Position numbers and translations under genes: made by a program. Of a DNA stretch of 64,000 nt, positions 47,022 through 54,905 are shown piece by piece. The DNA is from Elusimicrobiota bacterium. GTDB taxonomy: Bacteria; Elusimicrobiota; Elusimicrobia; UBA1565; JACRDR01. Numbering within the stretch: position 1 is the stretch's first letter; every line of letters starts with the position of its first letter. Under the pieces are notes generated by a model, which was given only the letters and a program-made list of their open reading frames with translations, searched no databases and was not told the DNA's origin. The DNA is taken from contig JACQBA010000018.1 in assembly GCA_016194745.1 (NCBI GenBank), positions 62,001-126,000 of the forward strand, in the 5' to 3' direction.

Positions 47022-47669
47022 TTATTCGGACGGCTTGTAGGACGGCTTGACGTCCTGGGATTCCTGGATGTCGACTAGCGCCTGGTCCAGCGCGCGCGTC
47101 CACTGCACGACGTTGTCGCGGATGGAGACAGGCACGTTGGGGTCCATCATCTTGCCGATCAGGTCCTCGACGAGCTTGCGCCGCGCCGCGACGCTGTCGT
47201 CGAGCGTCACGGAGACCGATGCCGGCTTGCCGGGAGGCTGGGACAGCTTCACCTCTAAGATGCCGATGGAGACCATCTTGCGCGGCTTGATCGTGATTGG
47301 GTCGAGCCTCAGGATGTTGCGCGGAAACGGCACCGTGTAGTTCCTTCCGTTGACGGTGACCCGCAGATGGGTTTGGGGATGCCCGAAGAGGTTGCGCGTG
47401 GGGAACAGCCGGTAGACCCCGGGCTCCACCGCGTAGAGCGCGGTCTCCTTGCGCGGGAACGGGAGGCGATAGGTCTCTCCGCCTTCCATCTCCAGGTTGA
47501 GGGCGGCGAAGCCGGAGCCGGCCTCGCCCGCGGGCGCGAGAAACCGTCCCTGCACGAGGATGGCGGAGAATCCGAGAGCCGGGTCCACGTTCCTTTCCGG
47601 CACGGTGCCGCGGCATCCGGCGAGCGCGGCGGCGAGGATGACGGCGGCGGCTCGTCGCATGGCCGTCAT
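47022..47669 (-). CDS. Lipoprotein of unknown function
   Basis: Lipobox-like VILAAALAGC; 216 codons; in overlapping operon. Confidence 0.65.
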   Translation of the reverse strand: MTAMRRAAAVILAAALAGCRGTVPERNVDPALGFSAILVQGRFLAPAGEAGSGFAALNLEMEGGETYRLPFPRKETALYAVEPGVYRLFPTRNLFGHPQTHLRVTVNGRNYTVPFPRNILRLDPITIKPRKMVSIGILEVKLSQPPGKPASVSVTLDDSVAARRKLVEDLIGKMMDPNVPVSIRDNVVQWTRALDQALVDIQESQDVKPSYKPSE

Positions 47670-48733
47670 GCTAGCTTTTCCCCCCGCGCGCGACAAGAGT
47701 CGACGAAGCGCTCGAGCACGCGCACGTTCCGCGCGGCGTCGTCGCAAAGGGTGAAACGGAACGTCTCGGCGCCCGAGGCGAGCCGTCGCGCCGCGCGCCA
47801 GCGGCTCCACGCGATGCGTCCGAGCGCCGCGGCGCCGGCCGGAGTCGGGCGGACCATGTATTCGGACATCTGCGCCAGGCCCCAGCCGATCACGAGGTTC
47901 AAGGACAGGGCGCGCAGGGCCGCGCCGGTCGACGCGGGCTCGATCCGCGGCTCGACGCCGGCCGCGCGCCTTCCGATCAGCAGCCAGCGCACCGGCGTCG
48001 CCGAGCGGATGCGCGCCTCGAAGAACGCCGTGTCGACCAGGCGTTTGGGGCCGAAATCCTGCCGCCGGTAGGGGCGGATCATCGAGGCCGGCACTCGAGA
48101 AAGGTCCGCCGAGGGCAAGAACGACCACCGCGCCGGGAACGCGAGGGCCGACAGATCTGGACCGACGAAGGGCGCGTCCTCGGCGACGATCCCGAAGGGC
48201 GAGCCGAGCGCCATCTCGAGAGCGGTGACGCTCTTTCCTCCGCCCGAGGGAAGGAGCAGGAGGCCGCCGTCGCCGGAGTGCTCGAATCCCAGCGCGTGCA
48301 CGCGGTGGATGCCCCGCGCGTCGAGGGCTTCTCCCACGCGCGAGAGCACCGCCAGGTAGGCGAGCTCGTGAAGCCTCACGCGGTCCGCGCAGCGGATCTC
48401 GCCTTCCTGCGCCTGAAAGTCGTAGTCGGCGACGGGGCCGTCGGAATAGACGATGCGCCGCGCGGGGCCGCGGTCGTAGGCGGCGTAGCGCGGCGTCCAT
48501 ACCGAGGGGAGGCCGCGCGGTCCGGCGTCGCCCGGAGGCGACTCGAGCAGGCGCAGGCGGACGCACGGCCCGATGCGCGGCGCCTCGCGCGCGAAGTAGC
48601 CGAAGTCGCGCCGGAGGTCCTCGAGCAGGCCCTCGGAGCGCGACGACAGCTCGACCCCGACGCCGTGTACGTTGAGCGAGAGCCGGCCGAGGCCCCCGTC
48701 GAGGACGGCCGCCCGCTCTGCGGTGGCGGTCAT
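47666..48733 (-). CDS. HprK-like (HPr-kinase-related) P-loop protein
   Basis: IHRVHALGFEHSGDGGLLLLPSGGGKSVTALEMALGSPFGIVAEDAPFV: Walker A PSGGGKS in HprK-like context; no HPr in window. Confidence 0.68.
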   Translation of the reverse strand: MTATAERAAVLDGGLGRLSLNVHGVGVELSSRSEGLLEDLRRDFGYFAREAPRIGPCVRLRLLESPPGDAGPRGLPSVWTPRYAAYDRGPARRIVYSDGPVADYDFQAQEGEIRCADRVRLHELAYLAVLSRVGEALDARGIHRVHALGFEHSGDGGLLLLPSGGGKSVTALEMALGSPFGIVAEDAPFVGPDLSALAFPARWSFLPSADLSRVPASMIRPYRRQDFGPKRLVDTAFFEARIRSATPVRWLLIGRRAAGVEPRIEPASTGAALRALSLNLVIGWGLAQMSEYMVRPTPAGAAALGRIAWSRWRAARRLASGAETFRFTLCDDAARNVRVLERFVDSCRARGEKLA

Positions 48734-49707
48734 CGGCGGAACGCCCCCGCGAGGAATCCGAGCGCGTAGGAAAGGTGCCCCAGCGCCATCACGGGCGACA
48801 GCCATAGCGCGCCCGCGGGGTCCCTTTCCCGGAGCGCCATCGCCGCGGCGCCGCCCGCGCAGAGCGCCGCGTAGGCCGCGGCCGGCGCGAAGGCGACGGG
48901 TGATCGAGGGATCAACGGCAGCGCGATGAGATACGCGAGCCCCGCCAGCGGCGCGAGCACGATCGCCTGGAACGACCGCGGCGCCTGGCGCGTCACCTGC
49001 ATCCGGCCTTTCCCGCTCAGGTAGATCTGCCGGCAGAAGGCGCGCATGCGCCCGCGCCGGCGGTGAATAACGTAGAGATCGGGAGAATAGAGCGCCGGGC
49101 CGACGTTGCGTTCGATTTGATGGAGGAGGAGGTTTTCTTCCGCGCTGACGCACCGGTCCGAGAACCGCAGGCCGTGCGTGACGAACACGCCGCGGCGCAC
49201 GCCGAGGTTGCTCAGCTGGAAGCTCCAGGATGGAAGCACGCGGCTGCGCCCGTGCCGCACGAAACGGATGCGCAGAGGGCCGCTCGAGATCGGATGTCGA
49301 AAAAAGCGGTCGACGGCCCGTTCGAACGCGGAGGCGTCGGAGGGGCCGACGTTCGGCCCGCCGACGACGGGGCAGGTCGGATGGGCGTCGAAGGCCTCGA
49401 TTACGCGCTGCGGGAATCCCTCCGGGACGAGCGTGTCGTCGTCGAGGAAGAAGAGGCAGTCCCCGCGGGCCGCGTCGACGAGGAGGTTTCGCGCGCCGCC
49501 GCGCGAGCCCCGGGGGAGCTGGAAGAGCCGAAGCCACGGACGCGCCGTCGGGAGCTCCTCGAACAGCGGCGCGTGAGCCGGATCGGTCCCGTTGAAGCCG
49601 ACCAGCACCTCGACGTCCGAGCCTACTCCGGCGCGCTCCAGGCTCGCGAGGCACTGGCGCAGCATATCGGGACGGCGATAGGACAGAAGGATGATGCTTA
49701 GGCGCAT
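48730..49707 (-). CDS. Family 2-type glycosyltransferase
   Basis: MRLSIILLSYRRPDMLRQCLASLERAG...GARNLLVDAARGDCLFFLDDDTLVPEGF; C-terminal TM segments. Confidence 0.88.
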   Translation of the reverse strand: MRLSIILLSYRRPDMLRQCLASLERAGVGSDVEVLVGFNGTDPAHAPLFEELPTARPWLRLFQLPRGSRGGARNLLVDAARGDCLFFLDDDTLVPEGFPQRVIEAFDAHPTCPVVGGPNVGPSDASAFERAVDRFFRHPISSGPLRIRFVRHGRSRVLPSWSFQLSNLGVRRGVFVTHGLRFSDRCVSAEENLLLHQIERNVGPALYSPDLYVIHRRRGRMRAFCRQIYLSGKGRMQVTRQAPRSFQAIVLAPLAGLAYLIALPLIPRSPVAFAPAAAYAALCAGGAAAMALRERDPAGALWLSPVMALGHLSYALGFLAGAFRR

Positions 49708-49783
49708 TCGATAGGTCCGCTCCGTCGACGGAGATTCTACCAAAGTATGTCGGGTCTCTGTTTCAGGGACAAGTACCGGGACA

Positions 49784-51949
49784 CTAGTACCGGAGGTTGC
49801 CCAGCTCGGTGCCGGGATAGTACGCCTTGAGGATGCTGTCGTACATGTGCCCTTTCTCCGCTCGCCCCATGGCTCCCGATTGGCACAGACCGACGCCGTG
49901 ACCCCATCCGGCGCCGTGGAAGATCAGCGTATCCGCGTTTCCGTCCGCGCCCGTCTCGGTGTCCACCACGAATAACGCGCTGCGCTGCGAGCCGAGGCCG
50001 AGCATACTCCGGATGTTGATCTCCTTGGTCATCGTCACGTCCTTGCGGCTGCCCTTGATCAGGACGGAGTTGAGGTGCCCCGAGCGGGCGCGTCGGAGCG
50101 TTCGCAGGCCGAGGATCCGTCCGACTTTGTAGTTCCGGTTGATCTTGTCCGTGATGTCCTTCACCTTGACCACGCGCGTCCAGCGATAGTGGGAGGGATA
50201 TACGTGGCCCGATTCCCTGCAGTAGGCGGGCGGCCGCGAGCGCAGCCACCAGCGGAGGGCCCACGGCGCGTCCGGGTAGGTCAGGGAATCCGGCGCGGCG
50301 TCCCGGATCGATTCCCAGTATTTCACCTCGCCCCAGCCCGTGAGCTCGCGGCCCGCCTGGCTGTGGCCGCCGCAGTTGGACGAGAACAGCGCCTGGGCGA
50401 TCTTCCCCTTAAAGGCGACGATGCGGGCCCGGGTTGCATTGACCACCGCGCGCGAGCGTTCGGATTCGGCGTTGATTCCCGTGTAGACCTGGCAGTGCTG
50501 ACCGTCGCAAAGATCGTATCCGTCCTTGGCATGGCGGCGCGTCACGTTTTTGATGAACAGGCCGTGGGTGCGCGCGATCACGGCTTGGGACTTAAGGGCT
50601 TCGAGAGGCGAGGTGATCGGCATCTCGGCGGAGAGCACGCCGTGCGTGTAGCTCTCCAGGTCGACGAGATTGACGATCCGAAACCCCTTGCCGCTGGGAT
50701 GGACCGACAGTTCCACCTCTCCCCTCAGGTGCTTCAATCCGATCCCGCTCCATAAGGTCCCGCGCCCATACGGGATGTCCTGCAGGAGGACGGTCCCGCC
50801 GCGGGCGAGGTCGGGCCGCACGAGCACCGCGTTCTTGGTCGAACCGACGACCTCGCCCAATGGGTTGAGGACTTCGAACTTCGCCTTCTTTCCCGGAGCC
50901 GCGAAACGCACCTGCCAGAGCTCCCGCGCCGGCCCGGACGCCACGGTCTTGAGCGTCTTCTCGTCCACCACCGAAAACGGAGTGCTGGCTTGGAATTGAA
51001 GCGCCCAGCGCTGGAGGGGCTTTCCCATCGCGCTCGTGCCGATGCCGACGCGCACGAGAGGGAGGTTTCCCATCGGGCGCTCGAGCACCTCGGCGCCCGA
51101 GTCTAGCGCCTTGGCCTGCTGCTTGGACTTGTCGGGCGGCACGCCCTTGGGGATGAGCTGCTGCATCTTCTGCTTGAGCTGGCGCAGCGCCGCGTTCGCG
51201 GGATCGGCCTCGATGACCTTCGCGAACTGCGTCGCCGCCTCGTAAAAGCGATTCAGCCGCATGAACGCGCGCCCGAGGGCATAACGATTCTCCACGAAGT
51301 AGGAATCGTTCATGGCGGCTTTCTTGTAGGCCTCGACGGCTCCCGCGAAGTCCCCCTTCGCCTCCAGGGCCTGGGCCGCGTAGAAATGCGCGAGATCGTT
51401 GAGCGGATCGAGCGCCTGGGCGCGGGCGAGATCGTCCGCGGCCTCCGCGAGGCGCTTTTGCGCGAGCTTCGCGCGCCCGAGGCCGATGACCGCGTAGGAG
51501 AGCTTCGCGTCGACGGCGAGGGCGTCGCGCAGATGGCTTTCGGCGGACTTGAAATCCTTGTTGCGGAGTTCGGCCCACCCCAGCTCGGTGAGGATGCGCG
51601 CGTCGTTGGGCGCCAGCGCCGCCGCCTTGCGCAGCCACTCGACCGCCTTGGGGCGCTTTCCGATCTCTTCCAGCACGACGGCGCCGTTGAGCCAGGCGTC
51701 GAGAAGCGTCGGCGCGCGCACCGCGGCCTTTTCATACGCCGCCGCGGCGTTCGTGAGCTCTCCTTGGAAGTACAGCTGGTTTCCCTTTTCGACCTGCGGG
51801 TCCACGAGCGGGCGCATCGCTGGCTCGGGCCGCGGGGAGATCGTGAGGGACGGCTCGCTCTTCGGGGCGAGCGCCGGGTCGGCGGCCGCCAGCGCCGCCG
51901 CCGGCAGGAGGGCCGAGGCCGCGCGCAGGATCGTCGGTAGGATGGCCAC
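49784..51949 (-). CDS. TPR plus SpoIID/LytB-domain exported protein
   Basis: GTG start, signal-like N-terminus, TPR units, then VDLESYTHGVLSAEMPITSPLEALKSQAVIARTHGL...CDGQHCQVYTGINAESERSRAVVNATRARIVAFKGKIAQALFSSNCGGHSQ. Confidence 0.88.
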   Translation of the reverse strand: MAILPTILRAASALLPAAALAAADPALAPKSEPSLTISPRPEPAMRPLVDPQVEKGNQLYFQGELTNAAAAYEKAAVRAPTLLDAWLNGAVVLEEIGKRPKAVEWLRKAAALAPNDARILTELGWAELRNKDFKSAESHLRDALAVDAKLSYAVIGLGRAKLAQKRLAEAADDLARAQALDPLNDLAHFYAAQALEAKGDFAGAVEAYKKAAMNDSYFVENRYALGRAFMRLNRFYEAATQFAKVIEADPANAALRQLKQKMQQLIPKGVPPDKSKQQAKALDSGAEVLERPMGNLPLVRVGIGTSAMGKPLQRWALQFQASTPFSVVDEKTLKTVASGPARELWQVRFAAPGKKAKFEVLNPLGEVVGSTKNAVLVRPDLARGGTVLLQDIPYGRGTLWSGIGLKHLRGEVELSVHPSGKGFRIVNLVDLESYTHGVLSAEMPITSPLEALKSQAVIARTHGLFIKNVTRRHAKDGYDLCDGQHCQVYTGINAESERSRAVVNATRARIVAFKGKIAQALFSSNCGGHSQAGRELTGWGEVKYWESIRDAAPDSLTYPDAPWALRWWLRSRPPAYCRESGHVYPSHYRWTRVVKVKDITDKINRNYKVGRILGLRTLRRARSGHLNSVLIKGSRKDVTMTKEINIRSMLGLGSQRSALFVVDTETGADGNADTLIFHGAGWGHGVGLCQSGAMGRAEKGHMYDSILKAYYPGTELGNLRY

Positions 51950-51999
51950 CGGCGGGGACTGTAGCAAAATAATGTTACGGAGCGTTTGCGGCGTAGCCG

Positions 52000-52818
52000 T
52001 CAGTGGCCGTGGTCTTCTTGCGCGGGGAAGAGGACGTTGATCTTGCGGAAGCCCTGGTCCCAACCGTCGTCCTCGAAGCTGAAGTCGAAGCGCGAGCCGT
52101 CGAACAATGCGTAGGCGCCCTGCGGGTGCGCCTCGAAGGACAAGGTGAAGAGGCCCTGCATGCCGCGGCGCATGGCGAGCGCCTCTTCCTTCGGCAGCGT
52201 GTCCATGGCGATGACGCGAGGCGGGTCCTCGTAGGTGCCTTGCAGTTCCCGCGGCGGCTCTTTCGGCTCGATGAGCTCCTGGGTGTGGTACACGATGCGC
52301 AGCGCAGGATCTCCCAACGCGCGGTGCATGAGCTCCGCCCAGCGCCCTTCGTTCCAAAGGGCTAGATAAGCCTCCGCCATGCGCGACTTCGGCATGTCGA
52401 AGTGACCGTGGTCCCAGTCGATGAAGTAGATCCGGCGGGCGTGCCCCGCGCGCACGATCGTCTCCATGTGGAGTAGCGTCTTCTCGACGAAAGAGCGGGG
52501 AACGTGGACGGCGACCTCCCCGCCGCGGTCCATGACGGCGTCCGCGCCGCCGTCGGCGCGCGGTTTCCACGCGTAGCGCATCCTGGGCTGCGCGCAATGG
52601 TAATAGCGGGCGAACATCCGCTCGGACTCGGCCCAGGAGAACGCGTAGTCCGTGCGACGAACGGGCTCGTGCCGCGGCAGCGGCGAGGCGCATTCCGGCA
52701 GGGCGACGAGCGGCCCCGGCGCGGGCGCCGAAAGCGCGGGCGATGCGGTCGCGACGACGGCGGCTCGAGACGGCGAGGCCGACAACAGCAGCAGCAGCGA
52801 GAGGGGCGAGGGGCTCAT
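52000..52818 (-). CDS. Exported hypothetical protein
   Basis: Signal-like MSPSPLSLLLLLSASPSRA; 272 aa; no recognised family. Confidence 0.55.
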   Translation of the reverse strand: MSPSPLSLLLLLSASPSRAAVVATASPALSAPAPGPLVALPECASPLPRHEPVRRTDYAFSWAESERMFARYYHCAQPRMRYAWKPRADGGADAVMDRGGEVAVHVPRSFVEKTLLHMETIVRAGHARRIYFIDWDHGHFDMPKSRMAEAYLALWNEGRWAELMHRALGDPALRIVYHTQELIEPKEPPRELQGTYEDPPRVIAMDTLPKEEALAMRRGMQGLFTLSFEAHPQGAYALFDGSRFDFSFEDDGWDQGFRKINVLFPAQEDHGH

Positions 52819-52870
52819 CGAGGGAGACTATGCGTCCAGACGACGGCTCAGGAAAGGGCCGTAGGTCCCG

Positions 52871-54661
52871 TCACTCGGGGGGCCGAGGGACATCCGATGC
52901 GTTCGCGGCGCCGCCGACGGTCCTTTCGTAGTCCGCGCGCGCCCGCGCGAGCTCGGAGGCGTCGCCCAGCGCCTCGGCGATCTCCATGCGGCGCCGCGGC
53001 GGATAGGGATGGTGAGGGTCGAGCGACGAGGCTTGGTGCATCTCACGCAGCGCGAGCTCGAGCAGATCGCGGTCCTTGAAGCCCGAGGCGAAGAACGCCG
53101 CGGTACCGTAGAGCTCGTGCGACTGCGGGTTCCCGGGATGGCGCGCGGCCGCCGTCTCGGCGACGGTGAGCGCGCGCCGGGCGAGCTCCTCGCGTCGCGC
53201 GGGATCCGCCTCGGCCGCGCGAACGATCGACTCCGCCAGCTTGAGTTCCCACGGGAAGAACGCGGGCGCCAGCGCCGCGGCCGCTTCCGCCTTCGCGATC
53301 GCCTCGGTGTGCCGCCCGGCCTTGGCCAGGGCGTCGGCGGCATGGGCGTTCAGATTGGACCAGGCGAAGGCGCCGAAGACCGCGCACAGTGCGGCCGAGC
53401 CGATCTTGAACGCGGCAATCCGGGCCGGGACGGAGGCCCGCGGCGCGGCGCGCGCGAGATAGCCCGCGAGCCAGGCGGCGGCGACGCAGGCCTCGGGCGG
53501 GACCGGGTTCGTCTTCGCCGCGAGGAAGGCGGCGGCCAGGGCTCCGGCCGCGGCGGCCCCCGCCTCGCGGTCCGGCCCCGCCGCGGCGCGGACGGCGGCG
53601 AAGGCGAGCGCCGCGGCGAGCCAGGCGTACGCCGCGAGTCCGATGGCTCCGAGCGTCGCGGCGGCTTGGAGCAGATCGTTGTGGGCGCTCGACTGTTCGA
53701 TCCGGCCGGAGCGCTCGCTCTTCTTTCCATTCTCCCCCGCCGCGACGAGGTAGCGCTCCGATTTGAATTTCCGCAGCGACAGCATGAACGTGTCGGGGCC
53801 CGACCCGAACACGGGCCGCGCGATCGCGGCGCGGGCGGCGGCGCGCCAAAGTTCGACGCGCATCGCGTCGCCGTAGCCGCGCCCGAGCCGGCTCCCGCCG
53901 ACCGCGGCGGCGGCGCCGAGACCCAGGGCGGCCGCCGCGATCCACAAGCGCGGCTTGAGACGTCCCGAGACGAGGAGCCAGCATGCCGCGCCGGCCGCGG
54001 CCGCGACGGCGGCGCCGCGCGAGCCGCTCGCCGCGAGCCCGGCCGCGCCCGCGGCCGAGGCGAGCCACGCCGCGGCGCTGCGGCGGGACACGGCGGCGCT
54101 AAGCGCGACCGGCAGCAGCGTCGCGGCGCATGCGCCGAAGAATGCCGGGTTGCCGGTGGTCGAGATCGCGCGGCCCGATGCGAGTCCGCCCGGGAGGATC
54201 TCGAGGAACTGTAAGACCGCGACGCAGCCCATGGCCGCGAGCGCGCCGACGAGCGCCCGCCGGCCGCTTTCAGCCAGCCTTTCGTCCATCGAGGAGCCGA
54301 GACGGAAGGCGCCGGCGTAGAGAAGGACCTGGAGTACGCCGTAGAAGGGCTGACGCGAGTCGCCGTAGAGCGACTGCGGGCGGTCGATCGAGATCCACGC
54401 GGAGACGAGGACCGAGCCGAGCAGGAGCGCCATCGGCGCGTCGGCGGTCGACCCGGCGTCGCGGCGGGCGCTCGCCCAGGTCCACGCGAGCCCGAGGGAC
54501 AGGAGGAACTCCTTGGCGGGCGCGAAGGGCAAGGCGAGCCAGGGCGAGAACGCGAGGAATCCCCCCGCGAAGGCTATCCAAAGCCCCGCGCTCGCGATCG
54601 GCGCGGCGGAGGGCGCGCAGAAGCCGAGGGGCTCTTGCTTCGACGAGGAGCGTTGGGCCAA
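52871..54661 (-). CDS. O-antigen ligase/polymerase-like (Wzy/RfaL) multipass protein with TPR-like C-terminus
   Basis: Multipass hydrophobic; DTFMLSLRKFKSERYLVAAGENGKKSERSGRIEQSSAHNDLLQAAATLGAIGLAAYAWL; C-terminal Ala-rich TPR-like repeats. Confidence 0.78.
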   Translation of the reverse strand: MAQRSSSKQEPLGFCAPSAAPIASAGLWIAFAGGFLAFSPWLALPFAPAKEFLLSLGLAWTWASARRDAGSTADAPMALLLGSVLVSAWISIDRPQSLYGDSRQPFYGVLQVLLYAGAFRLGSSMDERLAESGRRALVGALAAMGCVAVLQFLEILPGGLASGRAISTTGNPAFFGACAATLLPVALSAAVSRRSAAAWLASAAGAAGLAASGSRGAAVAAAAGAACWLLVSGRLKPRLWIAAAALGLGAAAAVGGSRLGRGYGDAMRVELWRAAARAAIARPVFGSGPDTFMLSLRKFKSERYLVAAGENGKKSERSGRIEQSSAHNDLLQAAATLGAIGLAAYAWLAAALAFAAVRAAAGPDREAGAAAAGALAAAFLAAKTNPVPPEACVAAAWLAGYLARAAPRASVPARIAAFKIGSAALCAVFGAFAWSNLNAHAADALAKAGRHTEAIAKAEAAAALAPAFFPWELKLAESIVRAAEADPARREELARRALTVAETAAARHPGNPQSHELYGTAAFFASGFKDRDLLELALREMHQASSLDPHHPYPPRRRMEIAEALGDASELARARADYERTVGGAANASDVPRPPE

Positions 54662-54700
54662 GCGGCGCGATTGTAGCGGTTTTGGGACTTGAGAGGAAGG

Positions 54701-54774
54701 TGGAGCGGGCGATGGGAATCGAACCCACGTCCGAAGCTTGGGAAGCTTCTATTCTACCATTGAACTACGCCCGC
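54701..54774 (-). tRNA. tRNA-Gly(CCC)
   Basis: Reverse strand GCGGGCG-TAGTTCAATGGTAGAATA-GAAGC-TTCCCAA-GCTTC-...-GTGGGTTCGATTCCCAT-CGCCCGC-T-CCA; anticodon CCC; CCA encoded. Confidence 0.95.
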
Positions 54775-54905
54775 GCCTGAGTTCGGCGACACTCAATTTT
54801 ATCCGGAAACCTCACGAGTGTCAACCGATCTTCTCGATACTACTGCCAGGCGGCTCGGGACGCGCTGCGGTCGCGGAGCGGAAACCTCCACCCGCAACGC
54901 GTCTT

